Source: Pseudomonadota bacterium (GTDB taxonomy: Bacteria; Bdellovibrionota_C; UBA2361; SZUA-149; DAOLCO01). Taken from it: 64,000 nucleotides of DNA. The notes beneath the pieces were generated by a model, which was given only the letters and a program-made list of their open reading frames with translations, was not told the origin of the DNA and made no database searches. Every line of letters starts with the position of its first letter. Position 1 is the first letter of the stretch. Below are positions 33,859 to 41,935 of the stretch, in pieces. Location of the stretch: contig JAIYCX010000039.1 in assembly GCA_027487795.1 (NCBI GenBank), positions 1-64,000 on the forward strand. The letters run 5' to 3'. A program made the translations under genes and the position numbers.

Positions 33859-34254
33859 TTAGAAAAACAAATATTCTTCAACATAAGGATTAATATAACA
33901 AAATGAAATAATCCCTCTGTTATCTATTATCTTTTGAAGTAATTTCTCTAATTTATCATTAGAATTTAATAGCCTACTTTTAATAACAAACTCAGGAAAA
34001 GAAGTCAGAACTGGTTGGTCAGAAAATTCTTTTACATTAAATAAATTCTCCTGAAGCCCAATGATCCTAAAAAAGCTATGATGACCGAAGTGACACGTAA
34101 AACTATTATCATCCATTTCTAATATTTGATAAGTTCCTTTTGGGATCGAATCAATATCTCTCTTTAACTCAAGAAATTTAGGATAAGCCAAAGTCTCTAC
34201 AAACAAAGACTCTTCATTCTCAAAATAGCTAAGCAGTGATTTAATTTCTTCCAT
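33859..34254 (-). CDS. Hypothetical protein, 131 aa
   Basis: This soluble protein begins MEEIKSLLSYFENEESLF and contains a Cys/His pair FTCHFGHHSFFRI in the middle. The family is not recognised. The MITE ends one base after its stop codon (33859-33861), so the C-terminal end EEYLFF is native. Confidence 0.5.
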   Translation of the reverse strand: MEEIKSLLSYFENEESLFVETLAYPKFLELKRDIDSIPKGTYQILEMDDNSFTCHFGHHSFFRIIGLQENLFNVKEFSDQPVLTSFPEFVIKSRLLNSNDKLEKLLQKIIDNRGIISFCYINPYVEEYLFF

Positions 34255-34399
34255 AAATATTCTTAAATAAAATGCCAGTAAAAGTTAGTTACTTACTGTT
34301 ATCGAGAATTATAAGAATTTTTTGCAAGAAAAGTATTGTTTATTAGTTTTTATTTTAAAAGATCTTCGAAATTAATAATTTCTATTTAAAATCAAAACA

Positions 34400-34417
34400 A
34401 ACAGGAAGGATAGGAGG
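34400..34417 (+). repeat. Half of the 35-kb palindromic repeat unit
   Basis: AACAGGAAGGATAGGAGG equals the right half of the full palindromic units at 35016 and 35142. It lies 64 bases upstream of the GxxExxY gene, so that gene is flanked by the right half here and a complete unit after its stop. Confidence 0.75.
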
Positions 34418-34481
34418 GTTTGGGGATAAGATTTATATATTAATACGATAATAGAAAGTATTTAACTTATATTTTATTATT

Positions 34482-34853
34482 ATGGATATTGAAATTTTAG
34501 GTCGTAAAATTATTGGCTTTGCAATAGAAGTACATAAATATTTAGGTCCGGGCTTATTAGAAAATATTTATGAGAGATGTTTATTTGAAGAACTAAATGT
34601 AAATGGCATCAAATCAAAAAGACAAGTTCCATTAAATATAGTTTACAAAGGTTCTTATATTGGAGTTGGCTATTATATTGATTTATTAGTTGAAGATTCA
34701 TTAATTATAGAGCTCAAATGTGTGGAAAGAATACAAGATATACATAAAGCACAATTACTTACGTATCTAAAATTATCAGGAGTTAATGTAGGATATTTAT
34801 TGAACTTTAACAGTCCTAAGTTAATCGACGGCGTAAGAAGATTTAATTTATAA
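34482..34853 (+). CDS. GxxExxY protein (PD-(D/E)XK nuclease-like)
   Basis: The 123-aa protein contains GPGLLENIYERCL (about 23-35), the GxxExxY signature, plus VGYYIDLLVEDSLIIELKCVE, which supplies the D...ELK core of the PD-(D/E)XK nuclease fold. The length is typical. The function of this family is unknown; nuclease activity is inferred. The gene is embedded in an array of palindromic repeats (34400-35224) with none of its neighbours on the same strand. Confidence 0.88.
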   Translation: MDIEILGRKIIGFAIEVHKYLGPGLLENIYERCLFEELNVNGIKSKRQVPLNIVYKGSYIGVGYYIDLLVEDSLIIELKCVERIQDIHKAQLLTYLKLSGVNVGYLLNFNSPKLIDGVRRFNL

Positions 34854-34855
34854 AG

Positions 34856-34937
34856 ACCCTTCTGACCTCCTACGCTTCCTGTTTTTTTATTTTATGATGA
34901 GGGAAATTGAACCGGAAGGAAAGGAGGTTAGAAGGGT
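34856..34937 (+). repeat. Palindromic repeat unit 1
   Basis: ACCCTTCTGACCTCCTACGC... pairs with ...GGAGGTTAGAAGGGT around a TTTTTTTATTTTATGATGAG loop; both strands also share TTCCTGTT/AACCGGAA. It begins 3 bases past the GxxExxY stop codon (34851-34853). Confidence 0.8.
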
Positions 34938-35015
34938 TTAGGTATATAATAGCAGTAATTAAGTTTACAACAAAATTTTATGCTTGCTTAATATGTAAAC
35001 TCCTACAAGAAATCA

Positions 35016-35094
35016 CTCCTATCCTCCTACACTTCCTGTTTTTTTATTTTATGATGAGGGAAATTTAACAGGAAGGATAGGAGGTTAGAAGGGT
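35016..35094 (+). repeat. Palindromic repeat unit 2
   Basis: CCTATCCTCCTACACTTCC...GGAAGGATAGGAGGTTAG with the same loop TGATGAGGGAAATTTAACA as unit 1. About 78 bases of unrelated AT-rich spacer separate units 1 and 2. Confidence 0.8.
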
Positions 35095-35141
35095 TTAGAG
35101 TAAGGTAAGTATATTGCAAAAACTCTATACTCACTTAAAAT

Positions 35142-35224
35142 TCCTCCTATCCTCCTACGCTTCCTGTTTTTTTGTATTATGATTTAGTAAATTTAACAGG
35201 AAGGATAGGAGGTTAGAAGAGTTT
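35142..35224 (+). repeat. Palindromic repeat unit 3
   Basis: CCTCCTATCCTCCTACGC...GGAAGGATAGGAGGTTAGAAGAG, the same arms as unit 2, with loop TTTTTTTGTATTATGATTTAG. About 47 bases of spacer precede it. From here to 35405 I see no further gene or repeat. Confidence 0.8.
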
Positions 35225-35405
35225 AGAATTTGATATGGCAAACTCGTGAATAATTCGAGGAAGCTATTTGTTAATTATCTTCAAGAGCACTTACTACTCT
35301 TCTGTAATTAATTATATCAGTTAAGTAAGAAGTGTTGTAGTTAGATTTAATGACTAAAAATACATTTATAATTTCTAATTTAAAGAATTCATATACTATC
35401 TCCAA

Positions 35406-36641
35406 ATGACCCACCTAAAACTAATAAACCAGAGCCTATTAATCATAATTTTTATTCTCTCATTAGCAAATATATATTTTGTCGCTCGTGAATTTAAAAT
35501 TAATTACGAGGGCAGAAATGGGATTGTTCTTAAGAATGGAATGACTTTGGGTGGGGATTTTATGGCTTTTTATACAGGTGCTAACTTGTATAATACGGAG
35601 AGACATAATCTTTACAACTATTTTCGACAAAAAGAATTTCAAGAAAATTTTCCTGGAAATACAGGAAGTACAACTGGTTTTTTACAGTTTGTTTATCCAC
35701 CACTTTTTGCAACCGTAATCTCGCCACTTGCGAAGTTATCATTTGAGAATGCATACTTTGTCTGGGCTGGAATTATGCTTTTACTTTATAGCGCAGGCAT
35801 TTTTTTATTTTTATATAATCTAAAAGAATATTCATCATTTAAATATTTTTTAATTATTTTAGGCTTAGGGTTCCCACCGTTTATTTTGTGGGGCCTTGCT
35901 GGTGGACAAAGTAGTGCAATAGGAGTTTTTTTTATTAGTGCTATTTTTCATTTTTTTAACAAACGTAATCTTATTGTAATGGCAGCACTTTCCCTCTTGT
36001 TACTATATAAGCCACCACTTTTTATGTTTTTTATTCTTTTTTTAAGTCTTTGGAGTGAAAGAAAATATACTTACTATATTTTACTTTTTGGTTTAACTTT
36101 AATTTTAATAAACTTACTACATTTTGAAAAAGCATTTATTATAAGTTATTTTGAGGCTTCTTTACTATACCTTTCGGAACATATTTCTAATCAAGGCGCA
36201 GATTTTTATTTTAAGAAAGGAGCTGGTTTGAGCTCAATTATAAATAGTTTCATGCCAATAAATTCGATATTTGCAAAACTAATTTTATTTTTAGTTAATA
36301 CATATAGCTTATTTGTTATTAGACAACTAAAGCATAATATACCTTCTTATCTTATTGCTTTAACTATTTTTACTTTTACATCTTATCATTTAGTTATTTA
36401 TGATAGTTCCATATTAATTTTTAGTATCTTATATTTATTAATATTTAAGATTAAAGAAGAAAGATACTTTATTGTAGTTAGAATATTACTACTATTATTT
36501 TATCTACAAATTGCCTGGAATAATCTACCTAATTATGGGCTTAGCTTCTTTCCTGCATTACATTTAGTTTGGGTGATCTTTGCTATCTTTTCTTTTTCGC
36601 AAGAAAAGTTTCAAAGCCTAACAACTTTAAAGTCGCAATAA
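35406..36641 (+). CDS. GT87-like (DUF2029) membrane glycosyltransferase
   Basis: The 411-aa polytopic protein has about ten membrane helices. GGDFMAFYTGANLYNTERHN after the first helix fits the acidic donor-site motif D-F..FY of the GT-C/GT87 family. It is followed by FVYPPLFATVISPLAKLSF, and GAGLSSIINSF on the far side. These enzymes use polyprenyl-phosphate sugars on the outer face of the inner membrane. It is one of five related proteins in this region. Its last 59 bases overlap the 3' end of the convergent GT2 gene. Confidence 0.8.
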   Translation: MTHLKLINQSLLIIIFILSLANIYFVAREFKINYEGRNGIVLKNGMTLGGDFMAFYTGANLYNTERHNLYNYFRQKEFQENFPGNTGSTTGFLQFVYPPLFATVISPLAKLSFENAYFVWAGIMLLLYSAGIFLFLYNLKEYSSFKYFLIILGLGFPPFILWGLAGGQSSAIGVFFISAIFHFFNKRNLIVMAALSLLLLYKPPLFMFFILFLSLWSERKYTYYILLFGLTLILINLLHFEKAFIISYFEASLLYLSEHISNQGADFYFKKGAGLSSIINSFMPINSIFAKLILFLVNTYSLFVIRQLKHNIPSYLIALTIFTFTSYHLVIYDSSILIFSILYLLIFKIKEERYFIVVRILLLLFYLQIAWNNLPNYGLSFFPALHLVWVIFAIFSFSQEKFQSLTTLKSQ

Positions 36642-37341
36642 CTGTAGTAAAAATCTTAATCTTTGAAGCCCCTTGTTTTTGATCATACCTAAGGTCTATT
36701 GGTATTTCTGAAATTTTAGCATTTGTTAGTCTATAAATGCTAAGAATAATTGCAGTACTACAAGCAAAGCCCTTTAAAGAAAAAATTCTATCACCTTCTT
36801 TATTTAGAGTCTCTTTAAGGTTTTTTGCCCTGTATGCTCTGAATCCTGATGAATAGTCTTTTAAATTAGGAACTCTTAAAAGATTTGAAAATAAGAAAGA
36901 TGCTCCGTAGGAGAGTAGCTTTCTAAAATTAGTCACCCCTTGTACGCTAGCACCCTTTTGATATCTAGATGCTACAACAATATCTGAGCCTTTTTCAATT
37001 TGTGCTATCATAGAATAAACTTGCGAAGGTAGGTGACTACTGTCACAATCCATGCATATAACTATGTCATCATCTTTAGTCTTACTTAGTGCAAATTTGA
37101 ATCCACTTTCTAAAGTTTTCGGCAGTCCTAAATTGATAGGATTTTTTAAGACTACGAGATTGATTGGGTTTTGATACTCTAGGCATTTATTATAGGTTTC
37201 ATCAATAGAGCCATCATCGACTACAATTATATGAGTGTGTTCTAAAATTTCAGATAGATCACTAGAAATAGAGCTGAGAACATTATGAACGTTTTTTTCT
37301 TCATTATATGCGGGAAGTACTAGGTATAAAGTATTTTGCAT
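36583..37341 (-). CDS. GT2 glycosyltransferase (dolichyl-phosphate-mannose synthase type)
   Basis: The 252-aa GT-A protein has LVLPAYNEEKNVHNVLSSI at the N-terminus, IVVDDGSIDET (about 40-50), DIVICMDCDSSH (about 87-98, DXD-like) and ASRYQKGASVQGV. The layout matches polyprenyl-phosphate mannose/glucose synthases that supply GT-C enzymes. There are no strong membrane helices. It overlaps the next GT87-like gene (37320-38522) by 22 bases, so the pair may be functionally linked as sugar-carrier synthase and transferase. Confidence 0.88.
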   Translation of the reverse strand: MQNTLYLVLPAYNEEKNVHNVLSSISSDLSEILEHTHIIVVDDGSIDETYNKCLEYQNPINLVVLKNPINLGLPKTLESGFKFALSKTKDDDIVICMDCDSSHLPSQVYSMIAQIEKGSDIVVASRYQKGASVQGVTNFRKLLSYGASFLFSNLLRVPNLKDYSSGFRAYRAKNLKETLNKEGDRIFSLKGFACSTAIILSIYRLTNAKISEIPIDLRYDQKQGASKIKIFTTVIATLKLLGFETFLAKKKR

Positions 37342-38522
37342 TTCTTAAACGCCCACCAAGTTAAATACAAAATAAATAAGGGATAGATTTGCAAATAATA
37401 ATCTCTTTGTACTGAAGTTACCAAAGTTATTAAAATTCCACCAAATAACATTTGCCATACCAGTTCAGATTTATTTCCGGATAATTTTTGAATAATAAAT
37501 GGAATGATAAGAGCAGAGTCGTAATATCCAGTTTGTGGAGATAGTAGTACTATCATTGGACCGATTATCCAAGGATTATTTCTTGATTTATAAAATATGT
37601 AAATTAAGAGAATTAGCGAAAGTAAAGTTATAATTATACTTGAATAAAATAAATACAAATTTAACTCGAATGCTTTGACCCAAGGGACTAGACTAAAGAT
37701 GGAAGCTAAGAGGTTAATTTTCTCCAGCATAATTGCATTATGAGTGGAGCTTAGACTTAGAACGGAGAGCCATTTTTTAAATATATCGTCACCAAAATAT
37801 TGCAAAGAGATAATAATTTCTAAAAAAGTAACTAAAGAATAACCAATTAGTATCTTAGTTTTTCCTGTTGATTTTAGTAACAGTGCCAATATAAGGCAGG
37901 GCACTCCAAACTGAGGTTTGAAATTCCAAATCCCGATTAACGCACCAACGTTATGGAAGTAACCTCTTTCAAAATTGAGCACGATAAGAATAAGCAATAA
38001 AAAACTTAAAGAATTATTTTGCCCTGCATTTACCCCTACAGCAAAAGGAGTAAATAAAAGTATAAAGGACATTACTTGAATAGCAGTAAATGAGCTCAAA
38101 TTTTTTTTTTGAATAAGCTGTGAGGAGATGAATAAAAATAATAAAGAAAATGATACGTATATTAGTTTGGAAACTTGGGGCGTAAAAAAACTAAAGAAAG
38201 CTAGAGCTAGTCCTGTAAAAGGAGGATAAGCAAAGCTATTAAAACCCATTACCTTTTCTTCTGGCCAGAACAGGCCTTGAAGATTTATAATATGTTCAAC
38301 GTCATAAAGTTTGGTAGGAGCCTCTAGTACCGTAACTGCCGCACTATAAAAGACACTAAAGTCACCGCATCTCGAAGGATTATTGGGCATAACAAGAAAT
38401 GCAGCATAAGCGCCCCCTATTAGGTATGAAAATAATATGGAATATGAGAGTGAATCAAGAAAAAAATCTTTATTAAAATAGTTTGCATCATAGAGATGCA
38501 TTATGTATTTTCTTATAATCAA
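37320..38522 (-). CDS. GT87-like membrane glycosyltransferase
   Basis: The 400-aa polytopic protein has CGDFSVFYSAAVTVLEAPTK near 54-73, SFAYPPFTGLALAFFSFF, INPHQ-like NAGQNNSLSFLLL and NFKPQFGVPCLILALLLK. The positions of these motifs relative to membrane helices match its paralogues. It is the partner of the GT2 gene directly downstream on the minus strand. It is divergent from the Flp pilins at 38613, with a 90-base gap that must hold both promoters. Confidence 0.8.
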   Translation of the reverse strand: MIIRKYIMHLYDANYFNKDFFLDSLSYSILFSYLIGGAYAAFLVMPNNPSRCGDFSVFYSAAVTVLEAPTKLYDVEHIINLQGLFWPEEKVMGFNSFAYPPFTGLALAFFSFFTPQVSKLIYVSFSLLFLFISSQLIQKKNLSSFTAIQVMSFILLFTPFAVGVNAGQNNSLSFLLLILIVLNFERGYFHNVGALIGIWNFKPQFGVPCLILALLLKSTGKTKILIGYSLVTFLEIIISLQYFGDDIFKKWLSVLSLSSTHNAIMLEKINLLASIFSLVPWVKAFELNLYLFYSSIIITLLSLILLIYIFYKSRNNPWIIGPMIVLLSPQTGYYDSALIIPFIIQKLSGNKSELVWQMLFGGILITLVTSVQRDYYLQIYPLFILYLTWWAFKKCKILYT

Positions 38523-38612
38523 ATTATTTATTATTGCGTAAGTGATTTAGTTATGTAATTACAACAATAATATTTTAGTTTCTATATTACAATCTATTTT
38601 AAAAGAGGAAAA

Positions 38613-38771
38613 ATGAAAAATAAACAAGATCAAAAAGAAAAAGGTGCAACTATGGTTGAGTATGCTCTTATGGTAGCTCTAATATTAGCTATTTGTATAA
38701 CTGCTATTACTACTATTGGTACTAGATCAAGTAGTGCTTTCTCTCAAGTAGCATCTTCTATGGCTAACTAA
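38613..38771 (+). CDS. flp: Flp-type major pilin 1
   Basis: The 52-aa prepilin has the leader MKNKQDQKEKG, cleaved after Gly, then ATMVEYALMVALILAICITA with Glu at +5, as in Flp class IVb pilins, and a short tail RSSSAFSQVASSMAN. AGAGG at 38604 precedes ATG. It is too short for most gene finders. It is identical to pilin 2 at about 43 of 52 positions. The Tad machinery genes lie 17 kb away at 55.5-61.7 kb. Confidence 0.88.
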   Translation: MKNKQDQKEKGATMVEYALMVALILAICITAITTIGTRSSSAFSQVASSMAN

Positions 38772-38799
38772 ATTAGCTTAATTGATTAGAAGTTTTTAC

Positions 38800-38832
38800 G
38801 CATAGTGTTTCTTTATTTCAAAAACACTATGC
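38800..38832 (+). terminator. Hairpin between the two Flp pilins
   Basis: GCATAGTGTTT and AAACACTATGC form a perfect 11-bp stem with an 11-base loop. There is no T-run, so it could be an RNA-stability or partial-termination signal that sets the ratio of pilin 1 to pilin 2. It ends one base before an ATG at 38833 that opens the longer version of the pilin 2 frame. Confidence 0.5.
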
Positions 38833-38871
38833 ATGCAGCTATCAACACGTGTACTAAAAACAGACCAGAAA

Positions 38872-39030
38872 TTGAATAAAAAAAACTCAACACAAGAAAA
38901 AGGTGCAACTATGGTCGAATATGCACTTATGGTTGCTTTAATATTAGCTATTTGTGTGACTTCTATAACTACTATAGGACGAAGATCCAGTAGCGCCTTT
39001 TCTCAAGTTGCATCCTCCATGGCTAATTAA
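38872..39030 (+). CDS. flp: Flp-type pilin 2
   Basis: The start is TTG at 38872 (MNKKNSTQEKGATMVEYALMV), which gives 52 aa, exactly the length of pilin 1 and with the same cleavage site G|ATMVE. An ATG at 38833 in the same frame would add 13 atypical residues. The differences from pilin 1 are mostly in the leader, plus ICV/ICI, SIT/AIT and GRR/GTR. A recent duplication is likely. Confidence 0.85.
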   Translation: MNKKNSTQEKGATMVEYALMVALILAICVTSITTIGRRSSSAFSQVASSMAN

Positions 39031-39094
39031 AAAAAATATATCTGTATACTTTGGTTTCTAATTTTGACTTGTTAGTATTTTAGGAAATAAAGCA

Positions 39095-40360
39095 TTGTAT
39101 TTAAATGATTTACTAAATTTAAAAAGTAAATCAATAGTTCTATTTTTTGTATTTTTAAATACTACTATTTGTTTATATAATAATTACGATTATCTTAGTG
39201 AGTCAGAGTTATATAAATCAGCTTGGCAAAGCGACTTCTATTGTTTTAGCGTTGCATCCAAAATAATAAATAATACTCCAAGAGAATTATACAACCAAGA
39301 AGAACAATATTCAATTCAGGGACAACTAATAACATCTTCTAAGGAATTTAGTCGTCGTGGGCTTATGCCTTTTGTTTATCCACCATTTGTTGCGCAGCTT
39401 CTTCTTCCATTATCTAGTCTAGATTATCTTACAGCTTATAAGTTTTATAGCGTGACTAGTTTATTTATAATTATTAGTTCTTCAATAATTATGCTATGCT
39501 TTTTAGGCTTTTCTACTATTCAACTATTGTTCATATTGTTGTGCATATTGGGATTTAAAAATGTTTTTATTGATACTATAATAGGAGGGCAATTTTCAGT
39601 AATTGGTTTTTTGATATCTATTATACTTTTAATATCTATCAAACTTCAAAAATGGACGGTTTTTGGTCTTTGTTTATCTATTCTAAGTTATAAGTTCCCT
39701 TTATTTTTAGTCTTCGGAATTTTATCTTTATATTTTTACAATACTAAAATTATTGGAGGATTTTTAATTGGGTTATTATCTTTATATCTCTTATCATCTA
39801 TACAACTAGGTTATTATTGGCCATTGACTTACTATAATTATGCAAAAAATTATTCTTATGGATCTTTAGCTTATGGTAGTGTTCCGTTTTATCCTAAGAA
39901 TGGAGCTGGTTTGTACCAGCAACTTTATCTAATTATGTCTAACACGTTTTATCCGCGAGTTTTAGTTTATCTTTTATTCGGGATACTTTTATTATATCCA
40001 CTGATTAAGCAAAGAAAAACATTATCTAAATATTCTACTGAAGCACAGGTAAATTTAATGTCATGCTGTCTCATTATCTCTATTTTTTTATCTATACAAT
40101 GTATCTCATACGATACCGCAATTTTAATACCTCCTTTAGTTTTTTTATATTCTAGTATGAAATCCGAGATAGTAAAAAATCAATTTATATTATTAGCTTC
40201 ATTAAGTTCAGTATTGATGATGTTTCCAGAGCCTAAAGAATACTACGGTTCCTTATTGCCGTACTTTATCGTTACTAGTCTATGGATGATTTTTATATAC
40301 TACTGGCGTTTGTATAAACATGATTCAAAAGCTTTAACTGTCGATAAGTGTATTAGCTAG
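39095..40360 (+). CDS. GT87-like membrane glycosyltransferase
   Basis: The 421-aa polytopic protein starts at TTG 39095 (AGGAA at 39082). QSDFYCFSVASKIINNTPRE near 47-66 is the donor-site Asp region, followed by FVYPPFVAQLLLPLSSLD and KNGAGLYQQLYLIMSNTF, all equivalents of the other paralogues. It lies directly after the Flp pilins on the same strand, a possible operon. A pilin-modifying role is an inference. Confidence 0.78.
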   Translation: MYLNDLLNLKSKSIVLFFVFLNTTICLYNNYDYLSESELYKSAWQSDFYCFSVASKIINNTPRELYNQEEQYSIQGQLITSSKEFSRRGLMPFVYPPFVAQLLLPLSSLDYLTAYKFYSVTSLFIIISSSIIMLCFLGFSTIQLLFILLCILGFKNVFIDTIIGGQFSVIGFLISIILLISIKLQKWTVFGLCLSILSYKFPLFLVFGILSLYFYNTKIIGGFLIGLLSLYLLSSIQLGYYWPLTYYNYAKNYSYGSLAYGSVPFYPKNGAGLYQQLYLIMSNTFYPRVLVYLLFGILLLYPLIKQRKTLSKYSTEAQVNLMSCCLIISIFLSIQCISYDTAILIPPLVFLYSSMKSEIVKNQFILLASLSSVLMMFPEPKEYYGSLLPYFIVTSLWMIFIYYWRLYKHDSKALTVDKCIS

Positions 40361-40921
40361 TATTATCACGTCCTCGTTTAGATTCTCATTACAGCAATTT
40401 TGTATTTTTTTAAATTTAAAATTACTAATAGGAGCAGATGATCGACCACAAGCACAGATTTGTTTAATTATTATTGAAGGTTGTCCTAAGCTTAAAGTAA
40501 AATCTGGAACATCCTTTGTTACTAAAGATCCTGCTCCAATCATTGCAAATGCCCCAATTTCAATACCACAAATAATAATACTTCCAGCCCCGATACTAGC
40601 TCCAGCTAAGATATTAGTATTTACAACCTCCCATTTTTTATTACCCGCTCGAGGATAGGTATCGTTAGTAAAAACTACGTGAGGCCCGACAAAACACCAT
40701 TCTCCTATATTAACTCCTCGGTAAATACTAACCCCATTTTGTATTCTCGAGCCTTTTTTTATATTCACTTCTTGGTCTATAAATACGTCCTTACCAAGAC
40801 TTACATTATCTCCTAGCATGGCCTTTGTACGAACATGAGAATGATGCCAAATGTGAACTCCAGAACCTATTATAGTGTTTTTCTCTATTATCGCTGTAGG
40901 ATGAAAATAGCTTTTATTCAT
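40334..40921 (-). CDS. Hexapeptide-repeat acyl/acetyltransferase
   Basis: The 195-aa protein is a left-handed beta-helix: IIGSGVHIWHHSHVR, LGDNVSLGKDVFID, VNIKKGSRIQNGVSIY and NILAGASIGAGSIIICGIEIG. It is of the WbbJ/sugar O-acetyltransferase group that modify surface sugars. The C-terminal Cys cluster (QICACGRSS... KIQNCC) is unusual. It overlaps the end of the convergent GT87-like gene by 27 bases. Confidence 0.85.
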   Translation of the reverse strand: MNKSYFHPTAIIEKNTIIGSGVHIWHHSHVRTKAMLGDNVSLGKDVFIDQEVNIKKGSRIQNGVSIYRGVNIGEWCFVGPHVVFTNDTYPRAGNKKWEVVNTNILAGASIGAGSIIICGIEIGAFAMIGAGSLVTKDVPDFTLSLGQPSIIIKQICACGRSSAPISNFKFKKIQNCCNENLNEDVIILANTLIDS

Positions 40922-41007
40922 AATTATTTTATCTTATAATTTTAGTTATATAGTGCTTACATTCGTTTCCCATTTTTTATAGTTATCATAAGTGTGTCAC
41001 TTGGTGA

Positions 41008-41055
41008 AGCTATGTAACTGCCTTCCATAGCTAGCGTTCAGGAAGGTACATAGCT
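41008..41055. repeat. Stem-loop in the divergent promoter region
   Basis: AGCTATGTAACTGCCTTCC and GGAAGGTACATAGCT form a 15-bp imperfect stem (four extra bases ACTG in the left arm) around ATAGCTAGCGTTCA. It lies between divergent genes at 40921 and 41142; a regulatory site or repeat remnant are both possible. Confidence 0.45.
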
Positions 41056-41141
41056 CTGATATTAATTTACTGCTTGTATGTCTTTGTAAATTATTAATTC
41101 CTAAAAACGCAAATTCATACTAACGGTGTATATTTTTAATT

Positions 41142-41879
41142 ATGATTAGAATACGTAAACCAATTTTCTCCATTATCGAGTGTTTATTTTTTATAGTATT
41201 ATTATTACTCGTTTTTGTATATTGTCTTGATTTGCTTGTGTTTCAGAAATACAACCTAATCAAAAAAGTACCTATCGCTTGGTTAGAAGATCAAACTAGC
41301 TCTACTTATCATTACCATAAAGATTATAAATTTTCTGAGGACTGGTTCAGTCAGCATGTTCCCATATGGGAGAAAGCATTAAAAGATTATAAAAATAAAC
41401 AAGGTATTAGGTATCTTGAGGTAGGTGTTTTTGAAGGTAGAGCTGTTTTTTGGATGTTTGAAAATATATTAACAGATCCAAGTTCGTGTGCCACTGTTGT
41501 TGATATCTTTGAGGGTCAATATAATGGAATGTACCCAGATTTTAAAACGCGCTATTTTGAAAATGAAAAGTTAGCTAATCTAAAAGAGCGACTCCAGACA
41601 ATACCTGGATACTCTCAAGTTGAATTGAGAAAATTAGAACCTAATTCTTATGATATAATATACATTGATGGTTCTCATGAAAATCGAGATGTTCTAGAAG
41701 ATTCAATTTTAGCTTTAAAACTTCTAAAAAAAGATGGAGTTCTGATCTTTGATGACTACAGCAGAGAGAACATGAAATTGAATGCTCCTAGAATCGGCAT
41801 AGACACTTTTTATCATTATTTTATGGATGATTTTCATGTATTGCACAACAATCATCAAGTAATTTTAAAGAAAAAGTAA
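41142..41879 (+). CDS. Membrane-tethered class I methyltransferase
   Basis: The 245-aa protein has one N-terminal membrane helix (CLFFIVLLLLVFVYCLDLLV, about 14-33). It is followed by a SAM-dependent methyltransferase core: RYLEVGVFEGRAVFWMF (about 88-104), AVVDIFEG-like TVVDIFEG, IIYIDGSHENRDVLEDSI and VLIFDDYS. It resembles the methyltransf_24 type found in surface polysaccharide clusters. The substrate is unknown. Confidence 0.75.
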   Translation: MIRIRKPIFSIIECLFFIVLLLLVFVYCLDLLVFQKYNLIKKVPIAWLEDQTSSTYHYHKDYKFSEDWFSQHVPIWEKALKDYKNKQGIRYLEVGVFEGRAVFWMFENILTDPSSCATVVDIFEGQYNGMYPDFKTRYFENEKLANLKERLQTIPGYSQVELRKLEPNSYDIIYIDGSHENRDVLEDSILALKLLKKDGVLIFDDYSRENMKLNAPRIGIDTFYHYFMDDFHVLHNNHQVILKKK

Positions 41880-41935
41880 AATAGTGCTCTCGTAGTTTAG
41901 TGTCAGTTACCTAAAATTAAATTAATGCAGAGAGT

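Noticed and set aside
33699..33865. 8-bp target duplication of the MITE
   Set aside because: Flanks CTCGATAT and CTTAGAAA do not match convincingly.
34400..35224. Possible CRISPR array
   Set aside because: Only three and a half units, repeats vary and are palindromic over about 80 bases, spacers differ widely in length, and no cas genes are near.
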